From: PCC-7336 sp039817825
Lineage (GTDB): Bacteria > Cyanobacteriota > Cyanobacteriia > Thermostichales > PCC-7336
Assembly: GCA_039817825.1 (NCBI GenBank)
Contig: JBCBVA010000103.1
Location: forward strand, 1-13,686
Direction: 5' to 3'
DNA: 13,686 nt
Position numbers and translations under genes: made by a program. Position 1 is the first letter of the stretch; every line of letters begins with the position of its first letter. The notes beneath the pieces are model-generated. The model saw only the letters and a list, made by a program, of their open reading frames with translations, searched no databases and was not told the DNA's origin. Shown piece after piece: positions 5,748 through 13,329 of this stretch.

Positions 5748-7385
5748 TTATCCCCACGGATTGTCGTTGAACGGAGATGAGCTGAAAGGCTCAGGTTCCT
5801 GATCCTCCTTGTCCTCTGGCGGGGCAGGAGGTTCCGGCGGAGTATCCATCCAAGGATCGTCCGAGTAAGGAGCAGGAAAGGGAGGCTCACTACTGACCCC
5901 AGCACCAGTGCCGTCAAAGGATGGAGAGGGATTCCCACCTGCATAGCCATTCGCCGGATAAGCCTCGACACTTTGGTTACTAGGATCTTGTGTCTCGAAG
6001 CTCTGGCTCTCAACACTCTGGCTGTCAAAGCTTTGGCCACCGTACTGAGGGCTACTATTATCTGAATCGGCATACTCTTCATTCGGGTAGCGGGTAGAGC
6101 TGCCGTACGCTTGATTCGTGTAGGTGTTGTTCTGTCCGTCAAAGCTCCCAGTACTGTCATATTCCCCAGAATTGTAGTTACCGGAATCATAATTTCCGGA
6201 ATTATAGCTACCGGGATTATTGCTACCTGCAGAGTAGTTGGTTGCCGTAGCAAATTCTCCGTAGCCAGCGTTCTCGCCAGATGGAGCTGGCTGGGAATTC
6301 CCGTAGCTTACGGAGTTACCATCGGCGTACGAATCGTTTGAATAGTCAGCACTGGCATAAGCCGCATTATCGTAAGGCGCTTGTTCGTACCCTGCAGGTG
6401 AGGGAGCTGGCTCGGGATTGTAGGGAGAATATCCAGCGTTGGCGTACCCTTGCTGGCTATAGTCGCGACCGTAATCCTGCTCGAGGTAACCCTGGTTGTA
6501 ATCGGGGCGATCGCCATAGCCGCTGTCGTAGGCGTTGGGAGGATAGCCTCCATTTTGGGTGTATGGGTCGGCTTGCGCGTACGAGTCGGCTTGCGCGTAC
6601 GGGTCGGCTTGGGTGTATGGGTCGGCTTGGGTGTATGGGTCATTGGGGTAGCGATCGCCCGAGAATTGATTGCGAGGGGGAGGATCTTGAGTCGCCTCGA
6701 CATCTCTCAGCAGTTCTTTCGCTTCCTGCAATTTTTCTCGCAACACCTCATCCGGATCGGTACCCAATGCTTTGAGTTCCGCCCGCTTCTCGTCAACCTG
6801 AGTCAGCAATTCATCTAAAGATACGGTGAAGTGAGACACCGTTTGCATCATCTGAGTGGCTTGCTCTTCACGCGTCTCGATTGCCTTAGACAGCTCTTGA
6901 GTGCGAACGATGAAATCGGCTTCTTGATTGGTGAGATTTTCAATCGTCTGGTTGAGGACAGCTCGCCGCCGCTCCAATTGGGCCACGATATCTGTCAGTT
7001 GACGCTCGCGATCGCTCAGATTGCGCTCGCGAGTCTGCACCTCTTCCAATCGTCCCTGCGCCTGTGCCAGCTCGTCCCGAAAGTACATCACTTGCGGTTC
7101 GATTTCGTTGCGTTCTTGATGCAAGTCGAGCACGAAAGATTCGAGATTACTCTTCTCCATCCGCAGCGATTCACACTCGTTCACCAGCGAGTTGTGCAGT
7201 TGACTGAGTACCTCGGCCTCCGCCACCACTTGACTGAGCTGGGTGACTCGTTCGCCAGCTTCTGCCAATTGGCGCGCAATGCCTTGGCTTTCACTAACTT
7301 CCGGCTCGTTGAATATTTCTTTGATTTGCGTTTGGTCCAGCAATCGTTGAGTGAGCTGGCGGAAACGAACGGAAAAATCTGCCAT
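5748..7385 (-). CDS. Coiled-coil protein with tyrosine-rich, repetitive disordered C-terminal half
   Basis: This 545-residue protein has two contrasting halves. Residues 1-232 are charged, heptad-like coiled coil (for example LVNECESLRMEKSNLESFVLD around 67-87), with no signal peptide or membrane segment. This half resembles an N-terminus found in cyanobacterial proteins of unknown function (recollection, not a search). Residues 240-545 are low-complexity and rich in Tyr, Ser, Asn, Gly, Gln, Asp and Pro. I count 36 tyrosines there against one in the first 230 residues, and only five Lys/Arg. It contains five tandem DPYTQA-type hexapeptides (249-278), a YNSGNYDSG block (393-413), a QSFDSQSVESQSF block (451-465), then a Pro/acidic tail with DDPW (509-512) and a terminal NDNPWG. 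ATG at 7383-7385 has no strong ribosome site. It could be a scaffold or condensate-forming protein, but that is inference only. Confidence 0.85.
   Translation of the reverse strand: MADFSVRFRQLTQRLLDQTQIKEIFNEPEVSESQGIARQLAEAGERVTQLSQVVAEAEVLSQLHNSLVNECESLRMEKSNLESFVLDLHQERNEIEPQVMYFRDELAQAQGRLEEVQTRERNLSDRERQLTDIVAQLERRRAVLNQTIENLTNQEADFIVRTQELSKAIETREEQATQMMQTVSHFTVSLDELLTQVDEKRAELKALGTDPDEVLREKLQEAKELLRDVEATQDPPPRNQFSGDRYPNDPYTQADPYTQADPYAQADSYAQADPYTQNGGYPPNAYDSGYGDRPDYNQGYLEQDYGRDYSQQGYANAGYSPYNPEPAPSPAGYEQAPYDNAAYASADYSNDSYADGNSVSYGNSQPAPSGENAGYGEFATATNYSAGSNNPGSYNSGNYDSGNYNSGEYDSTGSFDGQNNTYTNQAYGSSTRYPNEEYADSDNSSPQYGGQSFDSQSVESQSFETQDPSNQSVEAYPANGYAGGNPSPSFDGTGAGVSSEPPFPAPYSDDPWMDTPPEPPAPPEDKEDQEPEPFSSSPFNDNPWG
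6147..6209 (-). repeat. Imperfect repeats encoding a Y-N/D-SG motif
   Basis: Residues 393-413 hold four tyrosines spaced exactly five residues apart (SYNSG, NYDSG, NYNSG, EYDST). At the DNA level the plus strand repeats variants of GGAATCATAATTTCC every 15 bases. It is in frame and part of the disordered half of the protein. Confidence 0.7.
6552..6641 (-). repeat. Five tandem 18-bp units encoding DPYTQA-type hexapeptides
   Basis: Residues 249-278 read DPYTQA, DPYTQA, DPYAQA, DSYAQA, DPYTQN. The DNA copies are close to identical: the plus strand repeats GTATGGGTCGGCTTGG or GTACGGGTCGGCTTGC with single-base changes. The units are in frame, so gain or loss of a copy would change length without a frameshift. 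Confidence 0.85.
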
Positions 7386-7679
7386 AGGTGACGCGCTCTA
7401 TCCCTTGGGCGAGAGTAGCTATTCATCCTTTTAACTCTATCATTTGCCTCTCTTACTGCCTGCTGCGCTAATTGGGCTGTTAGTGCGAGAGGGTTAACCG
7501 GGTCAAAACCAGGCACCAGGCTTGAGACAATAGTCTGGCGGATTTCTAACCGCTGAATATTATCAACCGCGGCTTAGAGACGACAGCTACATAGATATGA
7601 CAACTGCGAGAACATTTCAAAGCACAACGTTTGACTCGCATAGTACGCTTATCTGATGTGAGTATTTGCGAGAGCGAGC
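7386..7679. other. Divergent intergenic region between the tyrosine-rich protein gene and argG
   Basis: These 294 bp must drive two genes in opposite directions. TTGACT at 7631-7636 could serve as a -35 for argG, but I find no good -10 at the right distance. The argG leader has only a weak GCGAG just before the ATG. The minus-strand frame at 7181-7516 is mostly a shadow of the coiled-coil gene. Nothing else is evident. Confidence 0.4.
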
Positions 7680-8879
7680 ATGGGTCGGGCAAAGAAGGTC
7701 GTACTGGCGTATTCCGGCGGTGTCGATACGACAGTGTGCATCCCCTATTTGAAAAACGAGTGGGGGGTAGAGTCTGTGGTGGCCCTGGCGATCGATTTGG
7801 GCCAGGGGGCCGAGCTGCAACCCATCCAAGCCAAAGGGTTAACCGCAGGGGCCGAACAGTCGCTGGTGAAAAATGCCACCCGCGAACTGATCGAAAGCTA
7901 CGCCTTCCCCGCGATTCAAGCGAATGCGCTGTACGAGGCGCGCTATCCTCTATCGACAGCTTTGGCTCGCCCGTTAATTGCCAAGAAGTTAGTGGAAGTG
8001 GCTGAAGAGGTGGGAGCCGATGCAGTGGCCCACGGTTGTACAGGCAAAGGCAACGACCAAGTCCGTTTCGATGTAGCGATCGCTGCCCTCAATCCTTCTC
8101 TCAAAGTCCTGGCTCCGGCTCGCGAATGGGGCATGAGTCGAGAGGAAGCTATGGCGTATGGGGAAAAATTTGGCCTCAGTTTCCCGGTCAAGAAGTCCAG
8201 TCCCTACAGTATTGACCTGAACATTTTGGGGCGCAGCGCTGAAGCCGGAATTCTAGAAGATCCGTGGGCAGAGCCTCCGGCGGATGTCTACGCCCTGACG
8301 AAAGCGATCGCCGACACTCCAGATGACCCCGCCTATGTCGAAATCGAATTCGAACAGGGAATACCGGTCGCTCTTAACGGTCAATCTCTCGATCCGGTAG
8401 CGTTATTCGAACAATTAAATGCGATCGCCGGAGAGCACGGCATTGGCCGTATTGACATGATTGAAAATCGCCTCGTGGGAATCAAGTCTCGCGAAATTTA
8501 CGAAACCCCTGCGCTACTGGTCTTGATTGCCGCCCACCGCGATCTGGAAAGCCTGGTACTCGCTAAAGACGTAACCCAATACAAAGCTGGAATCGAACAA
8601 ACCTTCGGACAGCTCGTGTATAACGGCTTGTGGTTCTCGCCATTGCGAGATGCCTTAGATGGCTTTATCTCCAAAACTCAGGAGCGCGTTACCGGTACCG
8701 TGCGGATGCGTTTGCACAAGGGTCAGGCGATCTGCGCGGGCCGCAAGTCCGGCTTCTCTATGTACGACGAATCCCTGGCCACCTACAGCGAAGGGGACGA
8801 GTTCGATCACAAAGCGGCTGAAGGCTTTATTTACGTCTGGGGGCTGCCTACACGAATTTGGTCACGCGGCCTCAAGTAG
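7680..8879 (+). CDS. argG: Argininosuccinate synthase
   Basis: A cytoplasmic enzyme that joins citrulline and aspartate using ATP (forming AMP and PPi) to give argininosuccinate, the penultimate step of arginine synthesis. At 399 residues it has the normal length. The ATP-binding PP-loop AYSGGVDT is at residues 10-17, the family block HGCTGKGNDQVRFD at 118-131, and the substrate block SSPYSIDLNILGRS near 174-187. The C-terminal SGFSMYDESLATY is also typical. There is no truncation or frameshift. The start ATG matches the usual N-terminus (a few residues before KKVVLAYSGG). The gene stands alone, with no other arginine gene in view, as is common in cyanobacteria. Two hairpins follow its stop codon. 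Confidence 0.97.
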   Translation: MGRAKKVVLAYSGGVDTTVCIPYLKNEWGVESVVALAIDLGQGAELQPIQAKGLTAGAEQSLVKNATRELIESYAFPAIQANALYEARYPLSTALARPLIAKKLVEVAEEVGADAVAHGCTGKGNDQVRFDVAIAALNPSLKVLAPAREWGMSREEAMAYGEKFGLSFPVKKSSPYSIDLNILGRSAEAGILEDPWAEPPADVYALTKAIADTPDDPAYVEIEFEQGIPVALNGQSLDPVALFEQLNAIAGEHGIGRIDMIENRLVGIKSREIYETPALLVLIAAHRDLESLVLAKDVTQYKAGIEQTFGQLVYNGLWFSPLRDALDGFISKTQERVTGTVRMRLHKGQAICAGRKSGFSMYDESLATYSEGDEFDHKAAEGFIYVWGLPTRIWSRGLK

Positions 8880-8896
8880 TGTTCCATCACATCGAA

Positions 8897-8923
8897 GATT
8901 GCTGCTATGCATTGGTAGCAATC
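8897..8923 (+). terminator. Hairpin shortly after argG, possible terminator
   Basis: GATTGCTGC and GTAGCAATC pair over 9 bp with one G-T pair, around a 9-base loop, starting 17 bases after the argG stop. There is no T-run after it, so the call rests on position and stem only. Confidence 0.4.
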
Positions 8924-8959
8924 CAGGTCAACCATGCGTCCCCGCAAGAGCACCAAGAG

Positions 8960-8980
8960 CTTATAGCTATCTGCTATAAG
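8960..8980 (+). terminator. Second hairpin downstream of argG
   Basis: CTTATAGC, loop TATCT, GCTATAAG: an 8-bp perfect stem with a 5-base loop, about 80 bases after the argG stop. Outer AAG/CTT bases can extend it across a small internal loop. No T-run follows. It could be a second terminator or an RNA-stabilising structure. Confidence 0.4.
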
Positions 8981-9074
8981 GCTTAGAGTCTGGACCTTGA
9001 TTGGTCAGGAGGACTGTTTAGGGAACTCTCCGCAATGGATTGCCGATCGCTATAAAATTAAAATCTTTCCAAAA

Positions 9075-9147
9075 AGTCATGACTATGGCTGATGGAATGT
9101 AGCATTACACACTCTTTCGCATTGGGAATTAGGGGTAGTCGTGACTA
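9075..9147. promoter_or_regulatory. Pair of near-identical dyads AGTCRTGACTA, 62 bp apart (putative operators)
   Basis: AGTCATGACTA at 9075-9085 and AGTCGTGACTA at 9137-9147 differ at one base. The first contains the perfect palindrome AGTCATGACT. The second extends to GTAGTCGTGACTAC (9135-9148), symmetric except at the centre. They are about six helical turns apart. They lie downstream of TATAAA (9051-9056) and upstream of the start at 9203, the arrangement expected for a dimeric repressor with two operators. The regulator is unknown. Confidence 0.4.
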
Positions 9148-9187
9148 CAATTAAGCATCTCTAGCGACAAGCTGGATGATGACCGGT

Positions 9188-9194
9188 GGGGAGG
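9188..9194 (+). promoter_or_regulatory. Strong ribosome binding site choosing ATG 9203
   Basis: GGGGAGG ends 8 bases before ATG 9203-9205. The two earlier in-frame ATGs (9176 and 9179) lack such a site, and the nine extra residues they would add include MTGGEGS, which is simply the ribosome site translated. Confidence 0.65.
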
Positions 9195-9202
9195 GGAGCA
9201 GG

Positions 9203-9604
9203 ATGAACGCATCCGAAAAGGCAACGACATTTGACACGGCATCCAAGATTGCGACCGTCGTGAATTTGTTCAAGCAGGAATTTCCGGGAGTAGCAGCCAA
9301 CTTACATCCGTGGGCCAACGACCGCGAAACCCTAGAACATATCGACCCTGACTCCATTGACTTGGGGTTTAATTTCCCCCCTGGAAAAACACTGGTACAA
9401 CTCAGATTTGCGGGCGATCGCCTGATCGGAATTGACGCCGTTTGCTTCGGGTTGTTTAACAATCAACGTTGGCGATTTTCAACCATTGCTGACTGGGAGT
9501 TTCTCGGGAGTACTCCACCGTTGAATGGATTCTGCGATAAGTTTCGGCGAGTATGCCGTCAACTGTTTGACGTATTCAACGAGTCTGCCGATATTGCTAG
9601 TTAA
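9203..9604 (+). CDS. Conserved cyanobacterial protein of unknown function
   Basis: A 133-residue soluble protein with no signal peptide or membrane segment. The sequence is well structured: TASKIATVVNLFKQEFPGV (12-30), LHPWANDRETLEHIDPDSIDLGF (34-56), LVQLRFAGDRLIGIDAV (64-80), QRWRFSTIADWEFLG (88-102), and a helical end FRRVCRQLFDVFN (114-126). The pairing of a DPDSIDLGF segment with a WRFSTIxxWEF segment resembles a small family of cyanobacterial hypothetical proteins that I recall but cannot name. The start at 9203 is supported by GGGGAGG; an earlier start at 9176 would add nine residues. It has its own upstream region with two dyads, so it is probably regulated separately from argG. Confidence 0.75.
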   Translation: MNASEKATTFDTASKIATVVNLFKQEFPGVAANLHPWANDRETLEHIDPDSIDLGFNFPPGKTLVQLRFAGDRLIGIDAVCFGLFNNQRWRFSTIADWEFLGSTPPLNGFCDKFRRVCRQLFDVFNESADIAS

Positions 9605-9664
9605 TCAGCAGCACCTCAGCAAGGCTACAGCCCTTCCCCGAATCAGAGTGGGTTGACCGCTAAG

Positions 9665-11701
9665 CTACTTTCGAGAATGGGCCTGTTTTTCTGCCCAATT
9701 GGCACCGGATCTCAGTAGAGCCATGGTTAAGCGACTAGCCACAGGTAAAGCAACAGATATCATCCACTCCAAAATGCGCAGTGTCACCTGACTGGCTCGG
9801 CGACTCAATACCCGCAGCAGGTGCCACATCATCGGCCATAATTCTTGGAATAGGGCAACACCTAACTCTGCACTAGCAATAACGATGTCTTGAGAGCGGC
9901 GCGTGCCTGCCACCAGCAACTCCCGGCCTTCCTGGCTGGCTCCAAGAGTATTAATGGGTTTTGGGGCACCTTCCGGCTCTACTAATTCACACCACCACTG
10001 CCAAGCTTTTAGGGCAGATTCTTCAATCGCGTAGACTCCGCGATCCAACCAATGAACGCTGCGGGAAGCCACTGAAGTGTCGTATCCCAAATCGGTGGCT
10101 TCAACGTCGATGTAAGTATTGGCAGCAGCTTGTTGCTGTTTGGAGCGTTTCTTGAGGGAGGACGGTTTTTGACGTTGCTTTGGCGATCTCGCCTGGGTTG
10201 CGTTCGGCTGTAATCGTGCGGCGGTAACTGCGCGGACAGGGCTAGGAATACGATCGAGCCCCGTCAATGACGGGTAAGCATAAGCAGTAAATTCGTTTGC
10301 TTGAGCTCCGCGATCCAGCGTTAGCGGTCGCGCCAACTTGTCGTGGGGACTGCGGCTGAGAACTACGTACCCGCGCGCAGCAGGCCTGAGGAATCCAATC
10401 GTAGCTGGTGTAAGCAGATGTTGCGGAGGACTGGGGGGAAGTAAAGGGGCTTCTGTACTCTTGAGAGCATTCAGATTCGGCCAGTGGTTAGTAGAGTGAC
10501 GAAATGGCTTGAGCAGTCGCGTAGCCCATGCCGAACGGATGAACGGTAAAGCCTCTAATATTTCCTCGGTCTTTGCCGGCAGGGCAGGGGGCAAAGGCAA
10601 GGATGGGAAGTCTCCCCGAGTGGTTTGGAGCCAGAGAGACTGGACTTGGAGTTGCAGATGCTGCTTCCAGGCAACAGCGGTTGCCGGAAGTATTGGTGCC
10701 TGCGCTGACGATGAAAATGGGGGCAGCAACTCGGTTCGAGTCAAGACTGCTGGAAGCGTCGGTTTGGGCAGTTGAGCGACTAGTTGAGCCGTCACATTGA
10801 CGAGCTGTCGTGCCGGAGGCAGGGCGAGCTGGCTGGCGATTTGGCCTGCTTGCTTGGGGCTGGGAATGCGAGTCACTAACGCTCGCAGCGGCTCAACAAA
10901 CGGATGTGTGGATGCTACTTGAAGCGAAGTTGACTGCGATAGACGCTGCCAATGCTCGATAGGGGATTGCAACAAGCGCTCAGTTACTGCCGGTAGCTGG
11001 CGGAGTCGCTGTGCGGGTAGGGCCAACCGCGATATGGACTCTTGCCACGTGTGGGGTTGATGAACAATCTGAACCGATTGTGGCGTCGCGGAAACAAGCA
11101 CCAGCTCGGTATCGATACGGTTCAACAGGGTAGTTTGCTGCTCGACAGTCAGACAGTCCAGTAGCTCGTTGTGGCGAGTCACTAAGACGACATGGCGATC
11201 GCCCAATTGGGATGCGATCGCTCGAATTCCAACCCGAGGGGCAACGGGTGAAGTACTAGACGAGACTACTGGTATAGCCTGCGCTACCGGCTGGATTTCA
11301 GACCGAAGATCGGGACGTTTGAATTGGGGGGCTGAATATAGTGACGGAGCCTGTAACGGAACCGATGTCTCCGGGGTTTCCAACAGGGGCAGCGATCGCG
11401 CCAGTGAGAGCACGCGTACCACAGCCCTGCTAGATGTATTGGTGTCGGAGTTTGATGTTGAATACGTTCCCAATTCTGAGGCCGAGCTCAGCCTGACCTG
11501 CTGAGGCGGAGCTGGCATTTGCAGATGGGATGCCTGCACCGTTTGCCACAGACGTTGAAACGAGTAAGTAACGGCTTGTGCCCCTAACGAGGCGATCGCC
11601 TTGATTTCGCGCCAAGCTCGCTGCGCCCGTCGAGCGGTTCTAACGGAATGATGGTGAACGCTCTGAAAGAGTCGGCTGCGATAGGGACTGGGGGCAGGCA
11701 T
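9665..11701 (-). CDS. Large low-complexity cyanobacterial protein of unknown function
   Basis: A 678-residue protein rich in Pro, Ser, Gln, Leu and Ala, with no enzyme motif. The N-terminal 60 residues are basic and helix-forming (RTARRAQRAWREIKAIASLG). A hydrophobic-patterned block at about 158-205 (GDRHVVLVTRHNELLDCLTVEQQ) is the best ordered segment. Residues 210-520 are Pro/Ser/Gln-rich and look disordered. A second ordered block at 530-577 (YIDVEATDLGYD...VHWLDRGVYAIEES..AWQWW) resembles the conserved end of other cyanobacterial hypothetical proteins, from memory. Residues 604-658 are amphipathic or hydrophobic (ELWPMMWHLLRVL, ILEWMISVALPVA) and may bind a membrane. ATG at 11699-11701 has a weak leader. 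TATAGT on the minus strand at 11756-11751 could be its -10. Confidence 0.8.
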   Translation of the reverse strand: MPAPSPYRSRLFQSVHHHSVRTARRAQRAWREIKAIASLGAQAVTYSFQRLWQTVQASHLQMPAPPQQVRLSSASELGTYSTSNSDTNTSSRAVVRVLSLARSLPLLETPETSVPLQAPSLYSAPQFKRPDLRSEIQPVAQAIPVVSSSTSPVAPRVGIRAIASQLGDRHVVLVTRHNELLDCLTVEQQTTLLNRIDTELVLVSATPQSVQIVHQPHTWQESISRLALPAQRLRQLPAVTERLLQSPIEHWQRLSQSTSLQVASTHPFVEPLRALVTRIPSPKQAGQIASQLALPPARQLVNVTAQLVAQLPKPTLPAVLTRTELLPPFSSSAQAPILPATAVAWKQHLQLQVQSLWLQTTRGDFPSLPLPPALPAKTEEILEALPFIRSAWATRLLKPFRHSTNHWPNLNALKSTEAPLLPPSPPQHLLTPATIGFLRPAARGYVVLSRSPHDKLARPLTLDRGAQANEFTAYAYPSLTGLDRIPSPVRAVTAARLQPNATQARSPKQRQKPSSLKKRSKQQQAAANTYIDVEATDLGYDTSVASRSVHWLDRGVYAIEESALKAWQWWCELVEPEGAPKPINTLGASQEGRELLVAGTRRSQDIVIASAELGVALFQELWPMMWHLLRVLSRRASQVTLRILEWMISVALPVASRLTMALLRSGANWAEKQAHSRK

Positions 11702-11901
11702 AACGACACTCGATGACTGGAAACATGCGCAGAAGCTTCAAGTACCTTCAACTATAGCGGTCGTCTTACCGCAGCGGACAGTTACCCTTGATAGTTACTG
11801 TGGCTCAGTCTGCAGGGGCTGCAATCGCCTATCCCACAGACAAACTACTGACTCCATTCCTCCTCACTATCCTGCATAAATCAACGCGACCCAGTATCTG
11901 C
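11702..11901. other. Short intergenic region between histidine kinase and low-complexity protein gene
   Basis: These 200 bp contain a small TGCAG-GGG-CTGCA hairpin at 11811-11823, about 80 bases after the kinase stop, which may help end that operon. They also hold a TATAGT (minus, 11756-11751) that could promote the next gene. A strong AGGAGG (minus) sits one base before an ATG of a 20-codon frame; the spacing is too short to credit. Confidence 0.35.
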
Positions 11902-13287
11902 CTACAAATCGCCGTTACAGTCTTTGTCCGCAACAGGTAGCAATACTGAAAAGCAGCTCCCTTGTCCCACCGTGCTTTCCACTTGAATCTGCCCCTCGTA
12001 TCGTTCCACAATGGCCTTCACAATTGCTAACCCCAAGCCCGATCCGGTTGGTTTATCGCCTTGGGCCCCTCTTCCCGAGCGACTGCGGGACGCATCGACG
12101 CGATAGAACCGATCGAATAGTTTCGGAATAGCTTCCAATGGAATCCCGATCCCCGAATCTTTAACCTGCAGTCTCGCGAATGGTTTGGCACCTTTGGCGA
12201 TGTAATCCAGCGCCACTTCTACGCTTTTCCCTTCGGGGGTATAGCGGATAGCGTTGTTCAATAAATTGCCGATCAGTCGCAGTAGATCATCGTCATTGCC
12301 GAGAATGGCAAAATGTTGCTCCTCCTCCTCTCTATCGCTCCCGATTGATATCGCAATATCGATACCGCGAGCGGTTGCCTGCGATCGCTGCTCTTCCACC
12401 ACCTCCAGCACCAGAACATCCAGAGCACAGCATTGCGGTTGCACAGTCGCCTGAGTATCCTGCCTTGCCAGAAACAACAGGTCATCAACCAACCGCCCCA
12501 GCCGCTGAGATAACCGTTCCACGATCAGCCAGTTCCGACGCTCTTCCCCCTCTAAATCGGGATTGGACAAGGCCACTTGTACGTTGGTTTGCATACTGGC
12601 GATTGGGCTGCGCAATTCATGAGAGGCATCGGCAGTAAATTGCTTCAGCGTTTGATACGACTCAATCACTGGAGCGATCGCTAACCCCGACAAAAACCAT
12701 CCCACAACCCCAACAATTCCCAGAGTTCCAGTGACCCCAAGGGCTAAGTCTTGTACAAGCTGTCGGGTAGGTTTGGTGACTTCAAACCAAGGGTGGCTGG
12801 CTCGCAAGTAGCCTACTAACCGATCGCCATATCGAATCGGTGTTGTCAGTTGGCGTAGCGTATAGTCCTCCGAGAGGGTAACGGTCTGCTCTAGCTGCTG
12901 GCCTATTTTGGAGGGCAGGTTGGACTTGGGCTGCAGGTTAAGTCTGGGAACTGTCAACGTCGCTGGAAATGTAGACCACAGTACATCCCCCTCAGGGCTG
13001 AACCATTCCAAATCGATGCGATCGTCATCCACTGCGGGCGAGCGGTGTTTGAAGCTAGCCTCCAAATTCACCTGCTGCGCTGGTTTAATAGCGGTTGGTT
13101 CAAACGAGATAGGTTCAAACACCAGCGACTGTTCGACCACTTCAACGACATGATTCAGAGTGTCGTCCACCCGTTCGATCAGCGTGGCTCGGACGTAAAC
13201 GTAGAAACAACTGGCAAATAGCAATAGCAGGACAGCGGTACAAGCTGAGTACCACAAAGCCAGACGGCGTCGGGTGGATTGAAACAT
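11902..13287 (-). CDS. Membrane sensor histidine kinase (HisKA/HATPase_c)
   Basis: A two-component sensor kinase of 461 residues from ATG 13285-13287; numbers count from there. Membrane segments at about 13-33 and 181-203 enclose a periplasmic sensor region of some 145 residues with no domain I recognise. The H-box is FTADASHELRSP with His223, the N-box is LIGNLLNNAIRYTPEG (338-353), G1 is DSGIGIP (377-383), the F-box is LFDRFYRVDASRS, and G2 is GSGLGLAIVKAI. All catalytic motifs are intact. An upstream TTG (13303-13305) would add MPSKES; I prefer ATG because related cyanobacterial kinases start MFQxTRRRLALWY. It lies 42 bp after the response regulator gene, clearly one operon. The stimulus is unknown; the family includes metal- and redox-responsive kinases, but nothing here specifies that. 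Confidence 0.93.
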   Translation of the reverse strand: MFQSTRRRLALWYSACTAVLLLLFASCFYVYVRATLIERVDDTLNHVVEVVEQSLVFEPISFEPTAIKPAQQVNLEASFKHRSPAVDDDRIDLEWFSPEGDVLWSTFPATLTVPRLNLQPKSNLPSKIGQQLEQTVTLSEDYTLRQLTTPIRYGDRLVGYLRASHPWFEVTKPTRQLVQDLALGVTGTLGIVGVVGWFLSGLAIAPVIESYQTLKQFTADASHELRSPIASMQTNVQVALSNPDLEGEERRNWLIVERLSQRLGRLVDDLLFLARQDTQATVQPQCCALDVLVLEVVEEQRSQATARGIDIAISIGSDREEEEQHFAILGNDDDLLRLIGNLLNNAIRYTPEGKSVEVALDYIAKGAKPFARLQVKDSGIGIPLEAIPKLFDRFYRVDASRSRSGRGAQGDKPTGSGLGLAIVKAIVERYEGQIQVESTVGQGSCFSVLLPVADKDCNGDL

Positions 13288-13329
13288 AGATTCTTTGGAT
13301 GGCAACAGCTTTCAGCCATTTGTCCGGTT

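Larger units (their letters stand above)
8880..9202. other. Intergenic region between argG and the following small gene
   Basis: These 323 bp contain, in order, the two hairpins after argG, an AT-rich TATAAAATTAAAAT stretch at 9051-9064 suitable as a -10 region, and two related dyads at 9075-9085 and 9137-9147. I see no -35 hexamer at the expected distance from TATAAA. No additional gene is visible. Confidence 0.5.

Noticed and set aside
6308..6703. 131-codon minus-strand frame with Thr/Pro/Lys repeats inside the tyrosine-rich gene
   Set aside because: It is the out-of-frame reading of the same 18-bp tandem repeats; the repeated pattern is a by-product.
11778..11802. ACAGTTAC...GTTACTGT imperfect repeat upstream of the low-complexity protein gene
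   Set aside because: Arms match over only five bases as an inverted repeat, which is weak for a short AT-balanced stretch.
11798..11857. 20-codon minus-strand frame preceded by AGGAGG
   Set aside because: The ribosome-site-like sequence is only one base from the ATG, too close for initiation, and the peptide is not recognisable.
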